From an uncultured Saprospiraceae bacterium (GTDB taxonomy: Bacteria > Bacteroidota > Bacteroidia > Chitinophagales > Saprospiraceae): 64,000 nt of DNA. The DNA is taken from NCBI GenBank assembly GCA_938001865.1, contig CALLAW010000033.1, positions 22,637 to 86,636 of the forward strand, given 5' to 3'. Each line of letters starts with the position of its first letter. The stretch's first letter is position 1. Both the position numbers and the translations under genes were made by a program. Positions 1 to 9,311 of this stretch are shown here, one piece after another. The notes below the pieces were generated by a model. It searched no databases. It saw only the letters and a program-made list of their open reading frames with translations, and was not told the DNA's origin.

Positions 1-53
1 CCATCATCATTCTTGATAAAGGTAGGCTGAAGTAGTATTGAGTTATAACGTAT

Positions 54-1994
54 CTACTTACTTCCTACAGAATCGAGAAAAGTAAATAGAGACACACCTT
101 TGTTAATATTCATTTTTTTTCTGAGTCTGTATCGTTTAGTTTCAGCTCCTCTATATGATAAGCTCAGTTTCTCTGCAATCTCTTTAGTAGTAAATCTCAA
201 TTTAAGAAAATTACACATCTTCAGTTCTTCAAAACTCAGGTCAGGGTAAGTTGATTTCAGATTATCAATATAGGGATTGTCTAATAAATCTATATGATTT
301 GAAATCTCTTCTACTCGTTTGACATTTCTCTCCAGACCAGAAATCATTAGAGTGATATCTTTACTATTGTAATCGGTTTTCAATGATTGTAGGCCTCTAA
401 TGACCTCATTGAGCTTTCTATCTTGCTCTTCAATGAGGAGTGATTGCTTTGCGATAAGTTTATTTTTCTCAGTGATTTCTTGAGATTCTAATTCTTTGCC
501 TCTTGAGGTATTATTGATAATATTGTAGAGGTTGTCTTCCCAGAATCGATATGCTTGAGAGTATTCCGCATGATTATGAGCTGGGGAGAATGTCCTGATT
601 GGTTCTATAGATGAGAGGACACTCTCAAGTGAGTCATATCTCCCACTCCCATGACCTGATGCCAATGCGGCCCCTACAGCTCCTGTTGTATCGTACACTT
701 CGAGATCAATATTGAGCAGGGTTGCGATCGTTGTCGAAAACACCTCTGATCTAAACATGTTATCATTACCAACTCTCATTTTGTTTACTTTGATACCCAT
801 CTCGATAAGGATATGGATACCGTAGACAAATGTAAATGCGATTCCTTCAAGTGCAGCTCTATACAGATGAGCTCTTGTATGTCTATTAAACTCTACGTTG
901 AGGATATGACTCTCTAAGTTACGATTATTGAATATTCTTTCTGCTCCATTTCCATAAGGAAACATAAGGATACCTTCTGATCCAACTGGTACCGTAGACA
1001 CCATCCTCTCCATATCCTCATAGCTCCGATTGGATCTTGCTACTTGATTTTTGAGCCAACTATACTGGATGCCTGCCCCATTGATACAGAGGAGTACTCC
1101 TGTCCTCTTGGTATCATCTGAGTAATTGACATGTGCAAAGGCATTGACCCGAGACTCTTCATCGACGACGATCTTATCTACTACTCCATACACTACACCC
1201 GAAGTCCCGCTGGTAGCTGCGACCTCTCCGGGTCTCAAGACATTGAGGCTTAGAGCATTATTGGGCTGATCTCCAGCTCGATAGGTAACAATTGTATTCT
1301 CTGAGAGACCAGTCTCCTTAGATGCTTCGGCAGTTAGCTTACCCGATTGCGAAAAAGTTGGCAATACCTCAGGGATCAGATCATGTTGGATTTGATAGTG
1401 ATCAAGGAGCTTAGTAGCGATTCTATTTTCTTTAAAATTCCAAAGAATCCCTTCGGATAGTCCAGAGATGGTAGTCGATATCCTACCAGTGAGCTTCATT
1501 GCAATATAATCTCCTGGTAGCATCACTTTATATATCTTTCGATATGTATCTGGCTCATTATCCTTGATCCACTTAATCTTACTTGCGGTAAAATTTCCTG
1601 GAGAATTTTGATAATTACTTAAGCAGAAATCTGGTCCCATTTGCTCGAAAGCTCGATTACCAATAGAGACTGCTCTACTATCACACCAGATTATTGCTGG
1701 TCTCAGTACTTGTAATTCTTTATTGACTACCACTAGACCGTGCATCTGATAGCTTATCCCGATAGATTCAATAGATGCCGCATCTATGTTATTCTTCTCT
1801 AAGATTGATTTGGTACCAATGCAGAGATATCTCCACCACAGCTCTGGCTGCTGTTCTGCCCAACCCTTCTGTCTAGACATGATTTCCATCTCTTGCTCTG
1901 GATACTTCACCACATCTATGACTGCTCGAGTTTTGGCATCGACCAATGCTGTCTTGACCGAAGAACTTCCTATATCGTAACCTAGTAAATACAT
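54..1994 (-). CDS. Xylulokinase (FGGY) fused to coiled coil and LuxR-like HTH
   Basis: The 646-residue protein has a full FGGY sugar kinase at about 1-493. It shows the N-terminal phosphate-binding DIGSSS (Asp7), the xylulokinase-type QMHG (83-86) and a GDQ motif with the probable catalytic base Asp242. A xylulokinase would normally end near residue 490-500. Here about 150 residues follow in the same frame: a charged, heptad-like helical stretch (497-570) and then a helix-turn-helix at about 583-640, containing TTKEIAEKLSLS and a basic RYRLRKKM recognition/wing region. That HTH resembles those ending Bacteroidota LuxR-like regulators. It is the last gene of the xylan operon, 16 nt after the GH3 gene. 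Family knowledge: xylulokinase phosphorylates D-xylulose. Inference: the extension gives DNA binding, perhaps autoregulation of the locus. The kinase call is firm; xylulose specificity rests on context. Confidence 0.88.
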   Translation of the reverse strand: MYLLGYDIGSSSVKTALVDAKTRAVIDVVKYPEQEMEIMSRQKGWAEQQPELWWRYLCIGTKSILEKNNIDAASIESIGISYQMHGLVVVNKELQVLRPAIIWCDSRAVSIGNRAFEQMGPDFCLSNYQNSPGNFTASKIKWIKDNEPDTYRKIYKVMLPGDYIAMKLTGRISTTISGLSEGILWNFKENRIATKLLDHYQIQHDLIPEVLPTFSQSGKLTAEASKETGLSENTIVTYRAGDQPNNALSLNVLRPGEVAATSGTSGVVYGVVDKIVVDEESRVNAFAHVNYSDDTKRTGVLLCINGAGIQYSWLKNQVARSNRSYEDMERMVSTVPVGSEGILMFPYGNGAERIFNNRNLESHILNVEFNRHTRAHLYRAALEGIAFTFVYGIHILIEMGIKVNKMRVGNDNMFRSEVFSTTIATLLNIDLEVYDTTGAVGAALASGHGSGRYDSLESVLSSIEPIRTFSPAHNHAEYSQAYRFWEDNLYNIINNTSRGKELESQEITEKNKLIAKQSLLIEEQDRKLNEVIRGLQSLKTDYNSKDITLMISGLERNVKRVEEISNHIDLLDNPYIDNLKSTYPDLSFEELKMCNFLKLRFTTKEIAEKLSLSYRGAETKRYRLRKKMNINKGVSLFTFLDSVGSK

Positions 1995-2010
1995 TCTTGT
2001 TTTTCTTGTT

Positions 2011-4191
2011 CTATTTTACTTTAATCAAATAAGACTCTCTCTGGTCAGAACCAAGTACTGACGATCTCTCAATCGGCAATGAGGACGATACCGTCACATT
2101 GTACTCTCCAGGTATGAGATGCAAATTACCTTGATCGTCGTATTGACTAAATGCTTTATCGTCCAATTCAATTTCAACTTTTTCTGTCGAATTCGCTTTT
2201 ATCGAAATCCGCTTGAATGCTTTCAAAGCTTGATGAGGGTCTGTACTCGACTTCTGAGTTTTGGAGACATAGACTTGTACTACTTCTTGTGCATCTCTAT
2301 CACTCTTATTGACGACATCAAGAGTCAGAGTGAGAGATTTACCTTCCTTCATAGACTTAGATGAAGACTTGAGATTCTGATATTCAAGGTCAGAGTAGCT
2401 CAATCCGAATCCAAATGGATAAAGAGGTTCGACATCAAGATACCGATAAGTCCTGCCCTTCATATTGTAATCTTCATAAGGTGGAAGATCATTGATAGAT
2501 TTGACAAAGGTTACGGGCAGTTTCCCCGAAGGATTTACATTTCCAAATAGGATATCCCCCAAAGCGTTACCTCCTTGCTCACCTGGATACCATGCGTAGA
2601 GGATTGCATCAGCCAGTTCATGAATCTCTGGGATAGATATAGCACTTCCTCCGGTGATCACAACTATGAGTTTTTTTGCCTTTGTACGGAGTAATTTGAG
2701 ATACTCTATCTGATGAGGTGGGAGTGTGATATAATCTCTATCTCCTGCTGATGGTGAGGAGATGGCTTCACCTTCTTCACCTTCGAGAAGCTGAGTTATC
2801 CCCATACAAGCTATGGTGACATCTGCGACTTCTGCCTCCTCCGAATACCAATCCATCGGATTAACATTCTCTCTATCAAGTAGACTTCCCTGCACATAAC
2901 GTATCGCTGTGTGGGATGATACAGATGAAGTGATGCCCTCCAATAATGTCCTCAGATCATCACTTACCCCATAGTAGTTAGCAAGGAGAGCTTGAGCATC
3001 TGCTGCTGTTGGTCCTGTGACGAATAGATTCCTCATATTGGGATCGAGAGGAAGGGTGTTATCTTTATTTTTGAGTAGGACGATAGACTTGGATGCCGCT
3101 TCATATGTGAGATTGATGTGTTCTTCACTTCGGACTTTTTCTATCCCTATACGATCGTAAGCTGAGACATCACTATCAAATAATCCAAGTTTGAATCGTG
3201 TTGGTAATAACTGCTTGAGATTGGCATCTAAAGTTGCCTCGTCAGTCAGACCAGACTCTATTGACTCGATTAGACTTGGATAAGTGTTGCCACAGTTCAA
3301 GTTACAGCCTGCATTGAGAGCTTTAGCTGCAGCGTCTTTCCGATCTTTACTGATCAGGTGTCCTTCAAAGAAATCTTGAATTGCCCAACAGTCAGAGACG
3401 TAATAACCATCAAATCCCCACTTCTTTCTGAGTACCTCGTCCATTAAGTAAGAGTGGGCACAGCACGGTTCTCCATTAGTTCTATTATATGCTCCCATTA
3501 CGCCTTCTACGTTAGCCTCAGTTACGAGTGCCTCGAAAGCAGGGAGGTAGGTATTCCATAGGTCGTGCCTTGAGACTACTGCATCGAAGGTATGTCTGAG
3601 TTTTTCTGGACCACTATGAACGGCAAAATGTTTAGCCATAGCGGCAACCTTGAGTTGTTCGCCATCACCCTGTAATCCATTGACAAAAGAAACTCCTAGT
3701 CTACTGATAAGATGTGGATCTTCACCATAAGTCTCTTGACCTCTTCCCCATCGAGGATCTCTGAATAGATTAACATTGGGTGACCAATAAGTCAACCCGG
3801 CATATCTATCCATGTAACCAGTCTTCTGATTGACGTTGAACTTGGCTCTTCCTTCAATTGCTATTGCCTCTCCGATACGAAACATGAGATCGTCGTCAAA
3901 TGCTGCTGCCATACCAATCGCCTGAGGAAACACAGTAGCTTTACCGTTACGTGCTATCCCATGTAGGCATTCATTCCACCAGTTATATGCTGGGATATTG
4001 AGACGTGGAATTGCCGGAGACTCAAACATCAATTGTTGGACTTTCTCCTCTAGAGTCATTCTACTCACTAGATCATCGACTCGCTTCTCTATTGAAAGAC
4101 TTGAATCTTCAAATGGAAACTTTTCCTCTTGTGCTACTACGTTTGAAACCATAAATACTATTATAGTCAAGAATAAAAAAAATTTGTTCAT
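2011..4191 (-). CDS. GH3 beta-xylosidase, secreted
   Basis: This is a 726-residue glycoside hydrolase family 3 enzyme with a signal peptide ending near VVAQ (residue 21). It has the N-terminal (beta/alpha)8 domain with NECLHGIARNG (about 73-83), typical of xylan 1,4-beta-xylosidases, and the nucleophile in YYVSDC (Asp267). The GH3 C-terminal domain follows, then a fibronectin III-like tail (about 610-710). Length is normal for periplasmic Bacteroidota beta-xylosidases. It lies between the GH10 xylanase (7-nt gap) and the xylulokinase (16 nt), so release of xylose from xylo-oligosaccharides is the likely job. Beta-glucosidase activity cannot be excluded from sequence. No T9SS domain is present, so a periplasmic location is inferred. 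Confidence 0.9.
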   Translation of the reverse strand: MNKFFLFLTIIVFMVSNVVAQEEKFPFEDSSLSIEKRVDDLVSRMTLEEKVQQLMFESPAIPRLNIPAYNWWNECLHGIARNGKATVFPQAIGMAAAFDDDLMFRIGEAIAIEGRAKFNVNQKTGYMDRYAGLTYWSPNVNLFRDPRWGRGQETYGEDPHLISRLGVSFVNGLQGDGEQLKVAAMAKHFAVHSGPEKLRHTFDAVVSRHDLWNTYLPAFEALVTEANVEGVMGAYNRTNGEPCCAHSYLMDEVLRKKWGFDGYYVSDCWAIQDFFEGHLISKDRKDAAAKALNAGCNLNCGNTYPSLIESIESGLTDEATLDANLKQLLPTRFKLGLFDSDVSAYDRIGIEKVRSEEHINLTYEAASKSIVLLKNKDNTLPLDPNMRNLFVTGPTAADAQALLANYYGVSDDLRTLLEGITSSVSSHTAIRYVQGSLLDRENVNPMDWYSEEAEVADVTIACMGITQLLEGEEGEAISSPSAGDRDYITLPPHQIEYLKLLRTKAKKLIVVITGGSAISIPEIHELADAILYAWYPGEQGGNALGDILFGNVNPSGKLPVTFVKSINDLPPYEDYNMKGRTYRYLDVEPLYPFGFGLSYSDLEYQNLKSSSKSMKEGKSLTLTLDVVNKSDRDAQEVVQVYVSKTQKSSTDPHQALKAFKRISIKANSTEKVEIELDDKAFSQYDDQGNLHLIPGEYNVTVSSSLPIERSSVLGSDQRESYLIKVK

Positions 4192-4198
4192 TTCAATT

Positions 4199-6316
4199 TT
4201 ACTTTTGCATTACAATTTTCTTGGTCACCTGTAGACCATCCACAGATATGACAAGATAATACAGCCCTGAGGTGACTGACAGCTCTAAATCTTCACCACT
4301 TCGTACTCCTCTATATGTCTCAATTAATCTCCGGGAATCATCAAAGAGTTGGATATCAACTCCATCATAATGAGTGGGAAACTTTACATTGAGCTTATTC
4401 TCAGTGACAGGATTTGGAAAGAAGGTGAATGATTCTTTATCAACCTCTTCCAATGCTGTAATCACTGGTAACTGTATATTGATGATTGTATCTGAGAGTA
4501 GATACAATTGTTGGGTTATCGACACATCTCCTTTGGAGACGGTTACTTCGTGCTTCCCTTTGAAAGCTCTTATTGTACTCTTACCTGACTGATCGGATAA
4601 TTGAGTTTCACTTGTCCACCATTCGTCATATACTTTCTGGATAAATACTTCACCAGATGGCTTCAACGACCAATCTAGATTATACATAGGTGCATTGTCT
4701 TTCCAATGGTTACCATCCCAAAATCCCCACATAATGAATGCATCCATCCCAGGGTGGCTGAAGGTAAGAGTCAAGAGATCTCGCATATAATCTGCCTGAG
4801 TATCTTCATCAATATTGCCATTGATATCGTACTCCGTTACTTTCATTCGCTTACCATATCGCTGATAGAATTCATTAAATATTTGCTCCACTTGTGGTAT
4901 TCCGTTGGGAATAGAGCCGATATGACATTGAAATCCAATCCCATCAAAGGGTACATTGGCATCTCTTAGCTCGTCGAGGAATGTCTTGTATCTCGCCACT
5001 AGGTTAGCCGATCCTGATGAGATAGCCATATAATCATTGATATATAACTCTAGCCCTGGATCATACTCTTTTACTCTCTCAAATATTTGATTATACAATT
5101 TTCTACCATTCGCAAGATTGGAGTCATTATTATAAGCATTCTCCAATGTTCTATTCGTTGTAATTTCATTCAACACATCCCAGTCTCTGACATAGTCACG
5201 GAGCTCAGGGTGATTGATCATTTCATCTATTCGACTTTCGATTCTATTCGTGATGTAAGGCAGATTGTCCAAGTTATTGTTAATATCATCTGGCAACCAA
5301 GCACTCCCGGGCCAGATCAAATTGTGTCCCCTCATCGTGACTCCTTGCTCTGTCAACCACTTGAATGCTGCTACCGTTTCGTCAGGTGTGCCGAGCCATT
5401 GTTGCTCCCATGCTCTCCACTTAAGCGAATTTTCATTTACACATTCGTTGAATCCATGTCCTTTCCCATCTAAGTCTAATACTTTGCTGACATAGGTCTC
5501 GTCGTAGCAATTATTACCTGGAAATCGGCAAGTCACTAGAGCCGAGCCAAACCCAAAATCATGCTGTTGCATCTCGACAGAGACGTGAGCATCTTCTATA
5601 GGATTACCAGACTCGTCATCAACATTGACAGTAATGTTACTCTTCCTTAATGACTCTATCCGAGATGCTGCCAAGCCACGCCAAGGTGCATCTAACTCTC
5701 TTCCATCATAGTTGAATGAAGAGTAGGACGATGGCAAATCATCTACCGAATAGTTATCCTTAAAGTTGATTGCATTTAACCCTGCAATATCTATTGTCTG
5801 CTGCAATGAAGCGAGATGAAATCCAGCCTGTAAACTCCCTATATCAAAACTCTCAGAAGCTCTAAAAGCAACATAGTATTGAGTCCAATCAGGAGTAAAA
5901 CTGAGGGGCAGATAAAACTCTTTTTCGTAATCCACACCGTTCTCTGCGAACACAAATACTTGGGATGGACCAGAAGTCTGTTTTGCCCAAAAGCCTAACA
6001 GAATCAAATCATCTTTTGCAATACTGGTTGTATTTCGTAACGACAATCCTGTATCCCATGCATTTTGACTTTCAGTGATCACTTCGATATGCTTACTTAT
6101 CGTAAAGTCCATAGCATCGACGCTTTGATTCTCTACAGACAGAGAGCCATACTCGAATATTGAACCAAATAGCTCAGGTTCTGTATCTGGAAATACAAAA
6201 ACTCCATCTTCCAAACCATATGAGTCACTCAGATTCTGAAGTAAACTCATATGGTATGCATCTTGTGAATAAAGCCACAAGGGAAGGAAGAGGAAAGCAA
6301 GAACTTTAATGTTCAT
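4199..6316 (-). CDS. GH10 endo-1,4-beta-xylanase with T9SS sorting domain
   Basis: Starting at the ATG (the upstream TTG adds only two residues), the protein has a signal peptide (KVLAFLFLPLWLYSQ). Next comes an N-terminal beta-rich region of about 180 residues resembling a carbohydrate-binding module. The GH10 domain spans roughly 220-570 and shows the RGHNLIWPG motif, the acid/base Glu in DVLNEI (about 384) and the nucleophile Glu in VTEYD (about 495). A C-terminal domain (about 632-705) starts at FFPNP and ends KKIVMQK, the pattern of T9SS type A sorting domains. It should be exported to the cell surface or released, and cut xylan backbones. It sits mid-operon between the repeat protein and beta-xylosidase genes. 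Confidence 0.93.
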   Translation of the reverse strand: MNIKVLAFLFLPLWLYSQDAYHMSLLQNLSDSYGLEDGVFVFPDTEPELFGSIFEYGSLSVENQSVDAMDFTISKHIEVITESQNAWDTGLSLRNTTSIAKDDLILLGFWAKQTSGPSQVFVFAENGVDYEKEFYLPLSFTPDWTQYYVAFRASESFDIGSLQAGFHLASLQQTIDIAGLNAINFKDNYSVDDLPSSYSSFNYDGRELDAPWRGLAASRIESLRKSNITVNVDDESGNPIEDAHVSVEMQQHDFGFGSALVTCRFPGNNCYDETYVSKVLDLDGKGHGFNECVNENSLKWRAWEQQWLGTPDETVAAFKWLTEQGVTMRGHNLIWPGSAWLPDDINNNLDNLPYITNRIESRIDEMINHPELRDYVRDWDVLNEITTNRTLENAYNNDSNLANGRKLYNQIFERVKEYDPGLELYINDYMAISSGSANLVARYKTFLDELRDANVPFDGIGFQCHIGSIPNGIPQVEQIFNEFYQRYGKRMKVTEYDINGNIDEDTQADYMRDLLTLTFSHPGMDAFIMWGFWDGNHWKDNAPMYNLDWSLKPSGEVFIQKVYDEWWTSETQLSDQSGKSTIRAFKGKHEVTVSKGDVSITQQLYLLSDTIINIQLPVITALEEVDKESFTFFPNPVTENKLNVKFPTHYDGVDIQLFDDSRRLIETYRGVRSGEDLELSVTSGLYYLVISVDGLQVTKKIVMQK

Positions 6317-6332
6317 TAACAAAGTTATAGGA

Positions 6333-9296
6333 CTACTTGACGATTAGTTTATTAACTGATGCAGTAGTATTATCTAACTGTAAATTGACTAAGTAGAATC
6401 CTGCATCCAGTGCTGAGATATCTACAGAGTGTGTATTGAGACCTGCTTGTGTTGTACCAATAGAGACATTCTGGACCACCTTACCTGAGATATCTAAGAT
6501 AGAGATATTCCCATTTGCAGATTTCTGGCTATCAAATTCTAGGACAAACTTATCGCTAGTTGGATTAGGATAGATCTGAGCAGAATTCAACTTTGCATGA
6601 TCAATCACATCAAGTATTTCAATTGGAGAACCAAAAGAAATCCAGTCGATGTGTACCTCTCCAGAGAATGCCCCGATACCCGGATTTAAGTACAAGAGGA
6701 TATTCTGAAGTCGTTCGCCATCTACCGGACATGGTCCAGCTTCGCAAGCAGTACCACCAAATCCTCCATCACTATAATTATTAGTGAAGTCAAACTCGTA
6801 GACTGCAAAATCTTCAGTGAGTCCTTGAGTCAATCCAGCAAGTGATGTCAAGAAACTTTGATTATCCTGTACATCAACTCTGAGCGGCAATCCATCCACA
6901 GTTGATCTTGCTTTGATGTAGAGCTTATTCTCGTTATTGACAGCATTCACAATTACTGAATCCATTCCTTCATGCATTTCATAGACAATTGGGCTAAATG
7001 CTCCAGATGTACCGTCTCCTACTATTTTTAACTGACCCTCCTCTGCAAGCGTTACAAGTCCATCATTATCTGAGATAAAATCTAATAGATTATCGTCCAT
7101 TGAGTCAGCATAATCATCAATCCCTACAGGACCATTATCTACAACAGGAGTCTCATCTATTGGTCTGATAGTAGATATCCAATCTATGGTCATCGTACCT
7201 CCATATCCCCCAGTAGTTGGGTCAATATAGAAGAGCATATTCTGAACAGTCATCCCATCTACATCACAAGGTCCCATATCACATGCTGTACCGCCATAAC
7301 CACCGTCGGTATATGTCCCCGTGTAATCAAATTCTAGGATAGCATATTCTTCGTTTATCGTAGCAGTTGTTGCTGGTTCTGTAGTTACGAATCCATCAGC
7401 ATCTACAAGATCGATACGTAGAGTTGAATTTGGTACGGTTGACTTTGCCTTGACATAAAGTTTGTTATTAGAGGTCATATCCACTGTTAGTGCTGATAAG
7501 TCTTCTGTATTGTGAGTGATATAATTAAATGCAGCAAATGCACCACCAGTACCATCTCCAGTCAGTATCAACTCTCCTCCTGTCTCTTCAACAGTAAATC
7601 CATCAACATCAGAAAACTGATCTTTGACATCATTATCAAACTGATCTTCATACCTCAATACATCTTCGCCAAGAGGAGCACCGAATGAGATATAGTCGAT
7701 CTCTATGCATCCTGCAAACATTCCATCCGCTGGATTGGGATAGAGAAGTACTGTACTGATAGCAGTTGGATCCACTGGACAAGGGGCATCATCAGACTCA
7801 CACGCTGTCCCTCCATATCCTGCATCGACATACTGTCCTGTAAAGTCAAGCTCCAATGTCGTATAATCACTCTCGATCAGACGAGTGATCGATGGCAATG
7901 TAGTTGTAAATCCTGATGTGTCGATAAGATCTACTCTCAATAGTGTGTTAGCCGCGTCAGACTTAGCTCTTAGGTACACCTTATTGTTGCCACTGGCATC
8001 TACAAATGAGCCTTCGCCAGTACCCATATCGTGGATAGAGTATGCGATAGACGCAAATGGAGAATCAAATCCAGATCCAGTGATTTTGAGATTTGAAGCA
8101 TCAACTGAGAGTTCAAATGCTGCCGTAGTATTTACAAATTCACTGCTCTCTGAAAAGTGTTCGCCATAGACTAATAATCCTTCAGGGTTTTCTATTTCTT
8201 CCAATGCACTACCGATAGAGATATAATCAATCTCTACCTCACCAACAAATGCTCCAGCACCTGGATTGATGAATACAATCATATTAGCTATCCTATCTCC
8301 GTCGACTGGACAAGGCGCTTGATCTGATGTACATCCTGTACCTCCGAATCCTAAGTCAGTATACGTACCTGAAAAACTATACTCATAAGTCGTCCACTCA
8401 TCTGTAATTGGCTTAGTAATACTTGCTCCAGTAGTTGCCATATCGTTGATATCTTGGAGATCAAGTCTGACTGTGGTCCCAGGTGTATTTGTTTTCATTC
8501 TGATAAACACCTTATCATTTCCTTCTGTAACAGGGACATCTATTGTGTCTAAAGTGGTTTGATTGTAGAACAACATATTTACTGGTTCCCAAAGTCCTCC
8601 AGTACCGTCACCAGTGATTACCCAATTAGAGTTAGATACTGAATTAACTAATCCTGTACCGGATCCATTCATATACTCGAGTGCTACTCCATCATCAAAG
8701 TGGTCTTGCCATACGTCAGATTCTGGACCAACATTTGGCGCAGACCCTACCGCGATAAAGTCCATTACGATCGATCCTCCAAAGGCACCTTGGCCCGGAT
8801 TGACATAGAAGTTAAACTCTACAATCTGAGTTGGGTCAACTGGGCATGGTGCATCTGCTGACATACAGCTCGTACCGCCAAAGCCACCATCACTAAGGTT
8901 ACCGTTGAAGTCAAACTCAAATACTGTATAATCGCTGACAAGTGTCTTCGTCAGTCCAGCTAAAGTGGTTGCGAATCCATCAGCATCCTTGACGTCCAAC
9001 CTAAGTTGTGTACCAAGATTACTTGCTTTTGCCCTGAGAAAAATTTTATTATTCTCAGAGATATCGATGGTAGCGACTGTACCATCATCATTATTTGGTG
9101 TCAATACGAATAATTCGAAGGCACCTGTGCTTCCGTCTCCTGTAATAGTCCATTCGCCGTCTTGTTCTGCGCTACTATATCCATTACCGAGGGCCACATT
9201 GTTTTCTATACCATCATCAAAGTTATCAATATAGACTTGACCCGAAAGTGGTCCAAGTATCATTAATAAGAGTAAAATTGTAAAGATGTGTTTCAT
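6333..9296 (-). CDS. Secreted protein of five tandem beta-rich repeats with T9SS domain
   Basis: The 987-residue protein has a signal peptide (residues 1-20) and then five homologous modules of about 165 residues (22-186, 196-364, 376-541, 548-710, 728-890). A T9SS C-terminal domain follows at 905-987 (begins IYPNPTSD). Each module opens with an F(D/S)D-rich strand and carries ITGDG or a variant. Each also has an R-(L/V)-D-(L/V)-x-D strand, then a GGTxC...CPVD cysteine pair (CDVD in module 4), and closes on a short I/V-D-(F/Y/W)-I-(A/S) strand. This looks like repeated jelly-roll carbohydrate-binding modules. I cannot assign a CBM family. The gene lies between the TIG lipoprotein and the xylanase, so multivalent xylan binding at the surface is inferred. 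No catalytic motif was seen. Confidence 0.82.
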   Translation of the reverse strand: MKHIFTILLLLMILGPLSGQVYIDNFDDGIENNVALGNGYSSAEQDGEWTITGDGSTGAFELFVLTPNNDDGTVATIDISENNKIFLRAKASNLGTQLRLDVKDADGFATTLAGLTKTLVSDYTVFEFDFNGNLSDGGFGGTSCMSADAPCPVDPTQIVEFNFYVNPGQGAFGGSIVMDFIAVGSAPNVGPESDVWQDHFDDGVALEYMNGSGTGLVNSVSNSNWVITGDGTGGLWEPVNMLFYNQTTLDTIDVPVTEGNDKVFIRMKTNTPGTTVRLDLQDINDMATTGASITKPITDEWTTYEYSFSGTYTDLGFGGTGCTSDQAPCPVDGDRIANMIVFINPGAGAFVGEVEIDYISIGSALEEIENPEGLLVYGEHFSESSEFVNTTAAFELSVDASNLKITGSGFDSPFASIAYSIHDMGTGEGSFVDASGNNKVYLRAKSDAANTLLRVDLIDTSGFTTTLPSITRLIESDYTTLELDFTGQYVDAGYGGTACESDDAPCPVDPTAISTVLLYPNPADGMFAGCIEIDYISFGAPLGEDVLRYEDQFDNDVKDQFSDVDGFTVEETGGELILTGDGTGGAFAAFNYITHNTEDLSALTVDMTSNNKLYVKAKSTVPNSTLRIDLVDADGFVTTEPATTATINEEYAILEFDYTGTYTDGGYGGTACDMGPCDVDGMTVQNMLFYIDPTTGGYGGTMTIDWISTIRPIDETPVVDNGPVGIDDYADSMDDNLLDFISDNDGLVTLAEEGQLKIVGDGTSGAFSPIVYEMHEGMDSVIVNAVNNENKLYIKARSTVDGLPLRVDVQDNQSFLTSLAGLTQGLTEDFAVYEFDFTNNYSDGGFGGTACEAGPCPVDGERLQNILLYLNPGIGAFSGEVHIDWISFGSPIEILDVIDHAKLNSAQIYPNPTSDKFVLEFDSQKSANGNISILDISGKVVQNVSIGTTQAGLNTHSVDISALDAGFYLVNLQLDNTTASVNKLIVK

Positions 9297-9311
9297 AATA
9301 GTAAAATTTAA

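Noticed and set aside
8..53. Start of another gene downstream of the xylulokinase
   Set aside because: Only about 50 nt are in the window; no coding frame can be supported.
5087..5473. 128-codon plus-strand frame inside the GH10 gene
   Set aside because: Antisense to catalytic GH10 sequence; cysteine-rich low-quality translation.
6333..9296. Possible tandem DNA repeat or assembly artefact in the five-module gene
   Set aside because: The modules are similar as protein but clearly diverged as DNA, so collapsed or expanded repeats are unlikely.
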